A stretch of DNA of 5,796 nt from Candidatus Kuenenia stuttgartensis. GTDB lineage: Bacteria; Planctomycetota; UBA1135; UBA2386. Below the pieces are notes generated by a model, which did not search any database, was not told where the DNA came from, and saw nothing but the letters and a program-made list of their open reading frames with translations. A program made the translations under genes and the position numbers. The stretch is taken from assembly GCA_945861365.1 (NCBI GenBank), contig CAMAUH010000295.1, positions 1 through 5,796 of the forward strand, in the 5' to 3' direction. Position 1 is the stretch's first letter; each line of letters opens with the position of its first letter. Positions 1-5,796 of the stretch are shown piece after piece.

Positions 1-2075
1 AGCTGGCCCCGCGCATCGACGGCGAGCTGCACGACGCCTGCTGGCGGGACGCGCCGGCGCTGGGCGACCTCACGATGGTGGAACCGTGGGCAGGCCGCAC
101 CCCGACGCAGCGCACGGTCGTCAAGCTGCTGCACGACCGCAACTGCCTCTACATCGGGCTGTGGTGCCATGACCAGAACGCCGATGCCATTCGCGCGACC
201 CAGCGCGCGCGCGACGCACGGCTCGATCCCGACGATCGGGTCGAGATCCTGCTCGATCCGCTCGAGAACCGGCGCACCGCCTACTTCTTCCAGATCGGTG
301 CCGGCGGCTCCATCGGCGACATCCTGATCTCGCAGAACGGCGGGCGCTTCGACAAGCCCTGGGACGCCATCTGGGAAGGCGCCGCGACCGTCGGCGAAAC
401 GGGCTGGTTCGCGGAGATCGCCATCCCGTTCCGCAGCATCCCGCGGCGCGACGGGGCAACGACGTGGGGGTTCAACCTGCGCCGGTACGTGCGGACCGCC
501 AACGAAGAGTACCAATGGGCCAATCCGACCCAGGCGGTGTCGTTCTTCCGCATCAGCGAGTGTGGCACGATCGCTGGCCTGGGCGACATCGATGGCGGGA
601 TCGGCCTGGAGGTCGTGCCCTACGTGTCGGCGGGTCTGGTGCACGACCGCTTGCAGGCGGAGGACAACTGGAGTTCCGACCCCGACGCCGGCGGCGAACT
701 GTACTACCGGCTGACGCCCTCGATGACGCTGGCGACGACCGTGTTGACCGACTTCGGTCAGACCGAGAACGACGATCGCCAGATCAACCTCGACCGCTTC
801 CCGCTGTTCTTCCCGGAGAAGCGCGACTTCTTCCTGGATGGCATCGGGTACTTCTCGTTCGGCGCGAGCGAGGCGGGCGGCGCGCGCTTCCTGCCGTTCT
901 TCACGCGGCGCATCGGCCTCGCCGCCAACGGCAAGCCGATCCCCCTGCAGTGGGGCGCCAAGCTGACCGGCGAGGCGGGCCCGTTGGAGGTCGGCCTACT
1001 CGACGTCGAGACCGACCGGGTCGACGCCGCGGACGCCGAGAACCTGGGGGTCGCGCGGTTGCGGTACGCGCTCGGCGAACAGACGACGGTCGGCGCCATC
1101 GGCACGCTCGGCGATCCGACCGGCGCCGGCAACAACGGCGTGCTGGGTTTCGACCTCTACCACCGCGAGCCACGTTTCGTCGGTGACCTCGACCTGCGCA
1201 TCCTGCTCGACGCGGCCGGCTCCGCCGGCACCGTCGGCAACGACGATGGCGAGAGCTTCGGCGGGCAGTTGGCGGCGGTAGGCACCGAGTGGACGTTCGG
1301 CGTGGGCTCGCGCTGGGTCAGCGACGACTTCCGCCCGGCGCTCGGCTTCGTGCGGCGGCGCGACACCCGGCAATCGCTCGCCGAGATCGGCTATCGACCG
1401 CGCGTCACCGAGGGCAGCGCCATCCGCCGCTACCTGCTCGACGTCAACGTCGAACATGCCGATGCCTTCGACGGGGAGCCGCAGAAGTACGGCATCGTGC
1501 TGAAGACGTTGGGGCTCGAGCTGCAAAACGACGACGAGTTCGGCCTGTTCGCCAGCCGCCGCTTCGAACGGATCGATGCGCCGTTCGCGTTGTTCCGCGG
1601 TTCCACGCCGATCGCCATCGGCGACTACTGGACCTCGCGTGGCGGCGTCCGCATCCAGTCGTCCGAGGCGCGGCCATGGAACGCCATCGGTTCCTGGTCG
1701 GCCGGCGACTTCTTCGATGGCTACAGCAACGAGGCGTCGCTCGAGGCGCGCTGGCGCACCTCCGCGCTGCTGCACTTCGGCATCAACTACGATACCGCGC
1801 GGGTCGTCTTCGCATCGGACCGGGGATTCACGACCCAGATCGGCACGGCCCGGATCGACCTGCACCTGACGCCCCAACTCAGCATCTACAACCTCGCACA
1901 GTTCGACAACGAGTCGGAGCAACTCGGCTGGCAGAGCCGGCTGCGCTGGATCTACCGGCCCGGCTGCGACCTGTTCGTCGTGCTCGGCACCAGCTGGCAA
2001 CGCGAAGAGGACGACTCGCTGGTGCCGACCCAGCAATCGCTGCAACTCAAGGTCGCGCACACCCTGCGCTTCTAG
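1..2075 (+). CDS. CBM9-like domain plus DUF5916 outer-membrane beta-barrel protein, 5' partial
   Basis: The reading frame is open from base 3, so the true start lies upstream; the first visible ATG (75) is internal. About 690 residues are visible. The first roughly 195 residues resemble a CBM9/DOMON-like sandwich: the opening IDGELHDACW is the usual first strand, followed by LYIGLWCHD, VEILLDP and GWFAEIAIPFRSI. The rest fits DUF5916, whose hallmark RFPLFFPEKRDFFL is at 795-836. After it come many alternating strands with Gly, Asp and aromatic residues. The protein ends in VAHTLRF, and a C-terminal Phe is the usual signal for barrel insertion by the BAM machinery. By family knowledge these proteins sit in the outer membrane of diderm bacteria; their function is undefined, with glycan binding suggested only by the CBM9-like domain. 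Any signal peptide would lie outside the window. The family call is firm, the role is not. Confidence 0.88.
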   Translation, partial: LAPRIDGELHDACWRDAPALGDLTMVEPWAGRTPTQRTVVKLLHDRNCLYIGLWCHDQNADAIRATQRARDARLDPDDRVEILLDPLENRRTAYFFQIGAGGSIGDILISQNGGRFDKPWDAIWEGAATVGETGWFAEIAIPFRSIPRRDGATTWGFNLRRYVRTANEEYQWANPTQAVSFFRISECGTIAGLGDIDGGIGLEVVPYVSAGLVHDRLQAEDNWSSDPDAGGELYYRLTPSMTLATTVLTDFGQTENDDRQINLDRFPLFFPEKRDFFLDGIGYFSFGASEAGGARFLPFFTRRIGLAANGKPIPLQWGAKLTGEAGPLEVGLLDVETDRVDAADAENLGVARLRYALGEQTTVGAIGTLGDPTGAGNNGVLGFDLYHREPRFVGDLDLRILLDAAGSAGTVGNDDGESFGGQLAAVGTEWTFGVGSRWVSDDFRPALGFVRRRDTRQSLAEIGYRPRVTEGSAIRRYLLDVNVEHADAFDGEPQKYGIVLKTLGLELQNDDEFGLFASRRFERIDAPFALFRGSTPIAIGDYWTSRGGVRIQSSEARPWNAIGSWSAGDFFDGYSNEASLEARWRTSALLHFGINYDTARVVFASDRGFTTQIGTARIDLHLTPQLSIYNLAQFDNESEQLGWQSRLRWIYRPGCDLFVVLGTSWQREEDDSLVPTQQSLQLKVAHTLRF

Positions 2076-2078
2076 GCA

Positions 2079-2097
2079 CGTCCGGGCTTCCGGCACG
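2079..2097 (+). terminator. weak candidate terminator hairpin after the DUF5916 gene
   Basis: Four bases after the TAG stop there is an inverted repeat. CCGG (2082-2085) pairs with CCGG (2090-2093) around a GCTT loop. Three further pairs (2079-2081 with 2095-2097) extend it past one bulged C at 2094, giving seven pairs in all. No T-tract follows, so it is not a classical intrinsic terminator. Its position is right for the end of a gene facing a convergent neighbour. Hairpins of this size are common by chance in GC-rich DNA. Confidence 0.22.
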
Positions 2098-2195
2098 CGC
2101 CATGCGGCCCAGCCCGGCGCGACCAAGGAACGCCGAGGACTGCAGCGACAGAACGGCGCGGTGGCCTTCGACAGCGGATCGACCGCGTCCGCGCA

Positions 2196-2294
2196 TCAGT
2201 TGACGAGGCCCCAGCGCCCGCCGTCGCGGCCGAGGCGCGCCCCCGGCTCCGCCAGCACGAACCGCAGCACTCGTTGGCGGGCCAGTTCGAACAT
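2196..2294 (-). CDS. possible 32-residue small ORF or frameshifted tail of the helicase
   Basis: On the minus strand an ATG at 2294 opens a 32-codon frame ending in TGA at 2196-2198. The peptide begins MFELARQRVLRFVLAEPG and ends GGRWGLVN. In this frame 29 of the 32 sense codons end in G or C, matching the real genes here; the frame read from the overlapping ATG upstream has many A/T third positions. The frame is open upstream into the helicase gene. It lies one base out of the helicase frame, with a run of seven G (2342-2348, minus-strand sense) just before the helicase stop. It may be a short separate gene, a helicase tail lost by a frameshift, or chance. No convincing ribosome binding site precedes the ATG. 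I recognise no family. Confidence 0.27.
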   Translation of the reverse strand: MFELARQRVLRFVLAEPGARLGRDGGRWGLVN

Positions 2295-2337
2295 GCCCGC
2301 GCATCGGCGCGGACCCGGGCCAAGGCCGCTGCCAACC

Positions 2338-3873
2338 TCAGCCCCCCCGCCGCCGCTTGTCCTTCGCGTCGCGCAGCAGCTCCTTCGCCTGGTCGTAGTA
2401 CATGTCGCGCGGGTCGTAGCCGATCTCGACCAGCTGCTTCGCCTGCTTCGGCGTGCACAAACCCACCGCCTTGCGTTCGAGCAGCTGCTCGCGCAACGCC
2501 TCGGCCTGCCGTAGCGACAGCCCGGCGACCTCGTCGGCCGGCAGGCCCGCCTTGCGGAAGAACGCGAGCTGCTCGGCGCTGGCGCGTTCGCCGCCCTCGG
2601 GGCGCCGCCGGTACTTCGTGAAGTCGATGCCGACCGCGGCGAACGGATCGCGCCGGCGCAGCTGGTAGACGACATCGGCCTGCTTCGCTTCCTGTTCCTG
2701 CTGCGCCAGCTCCATCAACAGCTCGAGCGCGATCGCCTCACCCGCAGCACTGGCGGCCGCGGCGATGCGGCGCGCGCTCGCCATCAGCTCGTCGTCGCCG
2801 CCGGCGAAGATGTCGACCGCCTGCGCCAGCGAGTGGCGGCAGTTGCGCGGCACGAAGTCGAGCACCAACAGGTCGCGCTTGCCCTTCGCCGGGCGCGTGC
2901 CGCGGCCGACCATCTGCGCGTAGAACGACCGCGACAGCACCGGCCGCGCGATCGCCACCAGCGCGATGTCCGGCACGTCGAAGCCCTCGGTGAACAGCGA
3001 GCAGTTCACCAGCACCTTGATCGCCCCGCTGCGGAAGCGCTGCAGCACCGGCGCGCGCAGTTCGAAGCCGGTGCCGCCGTCGAGCGCCGCGGCGAAGTCG
3101 GCGCGGCCGACCTGCTGGTTCATGACCCGCGTCAGCGAATGCGCGTGCGCGACCGACGCCGCGAACACGATGGTCGGCCGCTCGCCGCGTTCGCGCAGGA
3201 TCGGCGTCGCGATCTCGGCGAGATGCAGTTCCTGGTCGAGCACCGCCTCGACATCGCGCGTCGACAACTCGCCGGCGACCTTGCGCACGTGCGAGAAGTC
3301 GGCCTGCGTCTGCACCAGGAACGAACGGATCGGGCACAGCCAACCGTCGCGGATCGCCGTGCGCATGTCGTACTCGAACGCGACGTGCGAGAAGACCTCG
3401 CCGAGCGGCACGCGGTCGCTGCGGTCGGGCGTCGCGGTGACGCCGAGCAGCCAGGCGGTGAAGTGGCCGAGCACGGCGCGGTACGAGTCGGCGGTGGCGT
3501 GGTGCGCCTCGTCGACGATGACGATCTTGAACGCGTCCTTCGGCACGTCGTGCAGCCGCTTCTGCAACGTCTGGATGCTGGCGACGGTGATCTTCGGCCG
3601 CGAGCCGTCGGGCCGCGTGAAGTCGCGATGGTGCGCCATCTCGACCGCGACCACGTCGTTGCACCACGCGGCGATCTTCTCGCGCGCCTGTTCGACCAGT
3701 TCCTGCCGGTGCGCGAGCACCAGCACCGGTCCCTTGGCGAGGCGCGCGATCTCGGCGAACAGCACCGTCTTGCCGGTGCCGGTCGGCATCACCACCAGCA
3801 CCGCGCGATGGCCCTGCCGGTAGGCCTCGCGCACGCTGGCGATCGCGGTCTGCTGGTACGGACGGAGCTGCAT
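2338..3873 (-). CDS. DEAH-type superfamily 2 helicase, SSL2/RAD25-like (COG1061)
   Basis: An ATP-driven nucleic-acid helicase or translocase of 511 residues. Motifs in order: a Q-like LRPYQQTAI at 3-11; Walker A MPTGTGKT at 29-36; VASIQTL near 97-103 (motif Ib region); DEAH at 121-124; GVTATP at 144-149 (motif III); TIVFAAS at 234-240 (motif IV); LFTEGFDVP at 293-301 (motif V); and QMVGRGTRP at 320-328 (motif VI, arginine finger). All core motifs are intact, so it should be active. Residues 380-425 are a helical, Gln/Glu-rich linker; 431-505 hold two degenerate helical repeats. The ATG at 3873 puts the Q-like motif at the N-terminus, as expected. An upstream GTG (3969) would add 32 low-complexity residues overlapping the methyltransferase. 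No Shine-Dalgarno sequence is visible. It lies 32 nt downstream of the methyltransferase on the same strand. Its substrate (DNA or RNA) and cellular role cannot be told from sequence. Confidence 0.93.
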   Translation of the reverse strand: MQLRPYQQTAIASVREAYRQGHRAVLVVMPTGTGKTVLFAEIARLAKGPVLVLAHRQELVEQAREKIAAWCNDVVAVEMAHHRDFTRPDGSRPKITVASIQTLQKRLHDVPKDAFKIVIVDEAHHATADSYRAVLGHFTAWLLGVTATPDRSDRVPLGEVFSHVAFEYDMRTAIRDGWLCPIRSFLVQTQADFSHVRKVAGELSTRDVEAVLDQELHLAEIATPILRERGERPTIVFAASVAHAHSLTRVMNQQVGRADFAAALDGGTGFELRAPVLQRFRSGAIKVLVNCSLFTEGFDVPDIALVAIARPVLSRSFYAQMVGRGTRPAKGKRDLLVLDFVPRNCRHSLAQAVDIFAGGDDELMASARRIAAAASAAGEAIALELLMELAQQEQEAKQADVVYQLRRRDPFAAVGIDFTKYRRRPEGGERASAEQLAFFRKAGLPADEVAGLSLRQAEALREQLLERKAVGLCTPKQAKQLVEIGYDPRDMYYDQAKELLRDAKDKRRRGG

Positions 3874-3904
3874 CGGGCGAAGTGTGCAGACGGCGCGCCG
3901 CCCG
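3874..3904 (-). other. inverted repeat filling the methyltransferase-helicase junction
   Basis: In the transcript sense, CGGGCG (3904-3899) starts one base after the methyltransferase TAG. CGCCCG (3879-3874) ends directly against the helicase ATG. The 19-base loop includes most of a second perfect 10-bp palindrome, CGGCGCGCCG (3891-3900), which competes for pairing. A stem abutting the start codon could limit or couple helicase translation, but base composition makes a 6-bp stem unremarkable. There is no U-tract, so an intrinsic terminator is unlikely. Confidence 0.3.
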
Positions 3905-3905
3905 G

Positions 3906-4829
3906 CTAGCGCCGCCGCGGCCGCAGCGCGTGGAAGTCCTGGAACAGGTTGAGGCCGCACGGCACGCACCCCAGGAACTCGGTGCTGTCGGCAAACGCGC
4001 TGCGCGCATGGATCTCGTCGAAGAACGCCTGCCCGTAGTCGGCAGCGACACCGTCCGCCGAGTCACGGATCGTCGCTGGCAGCACACGGTGCACGAAGTG
4101 CCGGTTCGGCAGTTCCCGCAGCAGTTCGCGCGCCGTCGCGGCGTCGATCTGCAGGACCTGCTGGTGCTCCGCGCTGCGCGCGCACAAGGCGAGCGCGAAC
4201 GCGCCGTGCGTCGACACCAGGATCAGTCCGTCGGGCCGCACCACCCGCGCGAGCTCGCGCATCCACACGCGGCCCTGTTCCTCACTCAGGTGGCTCCACA
4301 CGGACAACGCGTAGGCGAAATCGATGGAGTCGTCGGGCAGGTCGAGCGGCGGCAGGATCCCGTTGGCCAGGAACGTGCCGCGCAGGTTCTGCCCGCACCA
4401 GTCGGTCGCAGCCTTGCGCACATCGGCGCCATACATGCTCGCAGCCGGCAACGCCGACTGCATCCAACGCAGCTCGCGGCCACAGCCACAGCCGAAGTCG
4501 AGCACCGAACGCACCGAATCGAACGGCCGCCCGCCGTAGATCTCGAACAGCTCGGCGAGCACGCGGAAGTCCTCGGCGCCGGTCTGCAGGTGCGAAGCGA
4601 GTGTCGCACCACCACACACCGTGGCCCGCAGGTGCTCGGGCGGCAGGGGCGGGTAGTGCGCCGCGATCCGCGGGTACTCGAGCACCCCGTAGACACCCAG
4701 CCATTGCCGGAATCCGAGGCTGTCGGCATCCCCGAAGGCGGCACGCAGGTCGGGGCGGCTCGCGCAGACCTCGCGCGCGAGGTGGTCGAGCGCGGGATCG
4801 CGCGGCGCGAGCAGGCGGACCAGATCCAT
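3906..4829 (-). CDS. class I SAM-dependent methyltransferase
   Basis: A 307-residue protein from the ATG at 4829. Residues about 60-100 carry the segment PPEHLRATVCGG, an N-terminal lid often seen in methyltransferases of surface-glycan clusters (pattern P-P-x-x-L-R-x-x-V-x-G). The Rossmann fold follows: motif I VLDFGCGCGRE at 109-119 binds the cofactor; the acidic YGADV at 133-137 would contact the ribose; DDSIDFAYALSVWSHLSEEQ at 166-185 is the motif II region; and LARVVRPDGLILVSTHG at 193-209 is the post-II/motif III strand. The last 80 residues probably form a substrate-binding cap. Its substrate is unknown; sugar or glycan methylation is inferred from the lid only. A TTG start at 4937 would add 36 Ala/Arg-rich residues unlike the family, so I reject it. 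A GAGG lies one base from the ATG, too close for a good ribosome binding site. It is probably co-transcribed with the helicase downstream. Confidence 0.88.
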   Translation of the reverse strand: MDLVRLLAPRDPALDHLAREVCASRPDLRAAFGDADSLGFRQWLGVYGVLEYPRIAAHYPPLPPEHLRATVCGGATLASHLQTGAEDFRVLAELFEIYGGRPFDSVRSVLDFGCGCGRELRWMQSALPAASMYGADVRKAATDWCGQNLRGTFLANGILPPLDLPDDSIDFAYALSVWSHLSEEQGRVWMRELARVVRPDGLILVSTHGAFALALCARSAEHQQVLQIDAATARELLRELPNRHFVHRVLPATIRDSADGVAADYGQAFFDEIHARSAFADSTEFLGCVPCGLNLFQDFHALRPRRR

Positions 4830-4996
4830 GCCTCGTGCAATAGCGACCGCCACCTGCCCGCGCGAGCAGGAAGGCGCCGAGACCGCCGCTCTCGCGCGAC
4901 GTGGACGCGCATCGAGCCGCGCCTGCGCCCCATGCAACCGGGCAAGGCCGCCGCGACATGGCGCCAGCTGCCGCGAGCGGTCAGACTGCGCGGACC
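4830..4996. promoter_or_regulatory. divergent intergenic region between the methyltransferase and HTH genes
   Basis: These 167 bases separate two divergently read genes, so they should hold both promoters. I found no convincing -35/-10 pair for either side; the only A/T-rich patch is at 4836-4844, just ahead of the methyltransferase ATG. Small palindromes occur at 4892-4899 (TCGCGCGA) and 4959-4966 (TGGCGCCA), plus the larger dyad listed separately. The promoter function is inferred from gene orientation, not from recognised elements. Confidence 0.45.
4853..4870. promoter_or_regulatory. 18-bp near-palindrome, candidate operator
   Basis: CCTGCCCGCGCGAGCAGG equals its own reverse complement at 16 of 18 positions; only the pair 4858/4865 fails. 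It lies 23 bases upstream of the methyltransferase start codon, inside the divergent region, a typical place for a dimeric regulator. The right half, GCGCGAGCAGG (4860-4870), recurs exactly at 4805-4815 within the first codons of the methyltransferase, 55 bp away. A binding site is inferred. The GC-rich background raises the chance of coincidence. Confidence 0.33.
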
Positions 4997-5176
4997 ATGA
5001 CCGAACGCTTCGAACGCCATCGCCAACCGTGGACCCCGACCGAGATCAGCAAGCTCCACCAGCTGGCGGCCAAGGGCATGAGCCTGGCAGCCATCAGCAA
5101 GGCCCTCACGCGCAGCGAGGAGTCGATCAAGATCAGGGCCAAGCTGGACAAGCTGCTGATCGCGAAGAAGCGCTAG
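4997..5176 (+). CDS. small SANT/Myb-like helix-turn-helix DNA-binding protein
   Basis: A 59-residue basic protein from the ATG at 4997. PWTPTEISKLHQLAAKG (11-27) fits the first helix of a SANT/Myb-like or GcrA-like domain, with the conserved Trp at 12. MSLAAISKAL (28-37) is the second helix and RSEESIKIRAKLDKLL (39-54) the recognition helix. The usual bacterial pattern is W-T-x-x-E-x-x-x-L-x-x-L-x-x-x-G-x-S-x-x-x-I-A-x-x-L-x-R-(S/T)-x-x-(S/A)-(I/V)-x-x-R, and it matches well. There are eight lysines and the tail is basic (KKR). The protein is essentially this one domain, so it probably acts as a small DNA-binding accessory or regulator. The frame is open further upstream, but residues before this Met are Ala/Arg-rich and unlike the domain. 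No Shine-Dalgarno sequence is visible. It reads divergently from the methyltransferase. The fold is fairly sure; the target is unknown. Confidence 0.75.
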   Translation: MTERFERHRQPWTPTEISKLHQLAAKGMSLAAISKALTRSEESIKIRAKLDKLLIAKKR

Positions 5177-5201
5177 GCCCGCCCGCCGCAGCCCGTCCGC
5201 G

Positions 5202-5796
5202 TCACTTCTTGCCGCCCCGCTCGCGCTGCAGCCGTTCGTTGATGCCGAGGAAGCGCAGGCCTTCCTGATGCCAGCGATGCGCGGGCACGTCGTGCGCGAA
5301 CGCCGAGAGGCGCGCGCGGGCCGTCGCGTGGTCGCCGCTGTAGTAGTGCAGCATGCCGTCGACCAGCACGCCGTCGGCCACCGCGTCCTTCGCCACAGCA
5401 GACGCCTTGGCCCCCGCCGCAGCGAGCGCGGCGAGCGTCTGCCGCAGCGGGGCGTCGGCAGCGACCACCAGCGGCAGCTCGCGGTTCGCCGCGCGTTCAC
5501 GCTGCTCGCCCCACTGCTGCATCACGTCGCTCCACTGCTGCCACGCGCGCACGGCCAGCACGTAGACCGGCGCATCGCCGTCCGCCCACGCCTGCATCAC
5601 CTGCAGCCGCGCCGCGGTGTCGGCGCGGTGCTCGGCGCTGGCGCGGCCGATCGGATGGAAGTACGTGCCGACGGCGAGCCACTGCGCCCGCGCCGCCGCA
5701 CCGGCGCGGTTGTCGGCATCGGCGGCGAGCACGCGCGCCAACGCGTCGAGGCCAGGCTGCTTGCACGGCCGCTGCAGCAGATGCTCGGCGAGCGCC
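5202..5796 (-). CDS. C-terminal part of an unrecognised helical, possibly TPR-like protein, 5' partial
   Basis: The frame is open to the right edge and ends at TGA (5202-5204), giving 197 visible residues. The apparent TTG start at 5741 is internal: the frame continues upstream with plausible residues (LAEHLLQRPCKQPGLDALA). The protein is alanine-rich and strongly helical, with no membrane segment or catalytic motif that I recognise. Near the C-terminus, DGMLHYYSGDHATARARL followed by a P and a second helix (HRWHQEGLRFLGINERL) has the spacing of a TPR helix pair. The tail is basic (RERGGKK). It converges on the HTH gene with a 25-bp gap. A scaffold or protein-binding role is only a guess from the TPR-like segment. 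That it is a real gene is supported by its length and consistently G/C-ending codons. Confidence 0.72.
   Translation of the reverse strand, partial: ALAEHLLQRPCKQPGLDALARVLAADADNRAGAAARAQWLAVGTYFHPIGRASAEHRADTAARLQVMQAWADGDAPVYVLAVRAWQQWSDVMQQWGEQRERAANRELPLVVAADAPLRQTLAALAAAGAKASAVAKDAVADGVLVDGMLHYYSGDHATARARLSAFAHDVPAHRWHQEGLRFLGINERLQRERGGKK

Larger units (their letters stand above)
2076..2337. other. convergent intergenic region, mostly empty
   Basis: This gap lies between two genes pointing at each other. No reading frame on the plus strand looks coding. The left part (about 2098-2195) shows nothing convincing apart from a long-looped 6-bp inverted repeat (2157-2162 with 2182-2187), which I do not trust. 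The right part (2196-2294) on the minus strand looks coding and is listed separately. I see no promoter, RNA gene or mobile-element end. Confidence 0.5.

Noticed and set aside
996..2126. Long minus-strand frame of 376 codons opposite the DUF5916 gene
   Set aside because: It is a GC-rich antisense shadow with no domain resemblance; the opposite strand clearly encodes the barrel protein.
2157..2187. 6-bp inverted repeat CGCGGT/ACCGCG with a 19-base loop as a terminator
   Set aside because: The short stem, long loop and absence of a T-tract are what chance gives in this base composition.
2280..2302. A TTCGAA sequence resembling a tRNA T-loop near 2285-2290
   Set aside because: The five bases on either side do not pair as a T-stem, and no acceptor or anticodon arm can be drawn around it.
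2833..3909. Long plus-strand frames opposite the helicase (358 and 285 codons)
   Set aside because: They are antisense shadows rich in Arg/His/Ala or Ser/Thr, while the minus strand carries every SF2 motif in one frame.
3874..3969. N-terminal extension of the helicase from a GTG at 3969
   Set aside because: The 32 added residues are low-complexity (AAAAAALAGRRA), overlap the methyltransferase end, and place the Q-like motif unusually far from the start.
4830..4937. N-terminal extension of the methyltransferase from a TTG at 4937
   Set aside because: The 36 extra residues are Ala/Arg-rich and unlike the family; the ATG at 4829 gives a natural start.
4901..4996. N-terminal extension of the HTH protein from an ATG at 4901
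   Set aside because: The 32 extra residues are Ala/Arg/Gly-rich, and the HTH domain is complete from the ATG at 4997.
3882..5000. Plus-strand frame of 372 codons opposite the methyltransferase
   Set aside because: It is a shadow of the methyltransferase frame with Arg/Gln/His-rich composition and no recognisable domain.
1..5796. CRISPR array, transposon ends or a phage-defence system
   Set aside because: No regularly spaced repeats, transposase, integrase or nuclease motifs were seen, and base composition is uniform apart from the slightly less GC-rich HTH gene.

Overview
The window is very GC-rich (about two thirds or more G+C by eye) and gene-dense. It looks like chromosomal DNA from a Gram-negative bacterium. 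The outer-membrane beta-barrel protein at the left edge requires a diderm cell envelope. High GC, a CBM9/DUF5916 barrel protein and alanine-rich helical proteins would fit Planctomycetota, Gemmatimonadota, Acidobacteriota, Myxococcota or a high-GC proteobacterium. The sequence alone does not separate these, so the taxonomic guess is weak.

Layout, left to right. Positions 1-2075 (+) hold a protein with a CBM9-like domain and a DUF5916 outer-membrane barrel; its N-terminus is cut off by the window edge. Positions 2076-2337 form a convergent intergenic region with one weak hairpin. It also holds a short coding-looking stretch (2196-2294, minus strand) lying one frameshift beyond the end of the next gene. 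Positions 2338-3873 (-) encode a 511-residue superfamily 2 DEAH-type helicase of the SSL2/RAD25-like group (COG1061), with two degenerate helical repeats at its C-terminus. Positions 3906-4829 (-) encode a 307-residue class I SAM-dependent methyltransferase of the type often found with surface-glycan genes. It lies 32 nt upstream of the helicase on the same strand, so the two could share a transcript. Positions 4830-4996 are a divergent intergenic region with an 18-bp near-palindrome. Positions 4997-5176 (+) encode a 59-residue SANT/Myb-like helix-turn-helix protein. Positions 5202-5796 (-) hold the C-terminal part of an unrecognised alanine-rich helical, possibly TPR-like, protein that runs off the right edge.

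These genes do not add up to an obvious pathway. The only plausible functional unit is the methyltransferase-helicase pair read leftward, with the small DNA-binding protein read divergently from the same intergenic region. I found no RNA genes, mobile elements, CRISPR arrays or clear defence system, and no strong case for a novel multi-gene system. The best leads are the possible frameshifted helicase tail, the dyad between the divergent genes, and the hairpin filling the methyltransferase-helicase junction.
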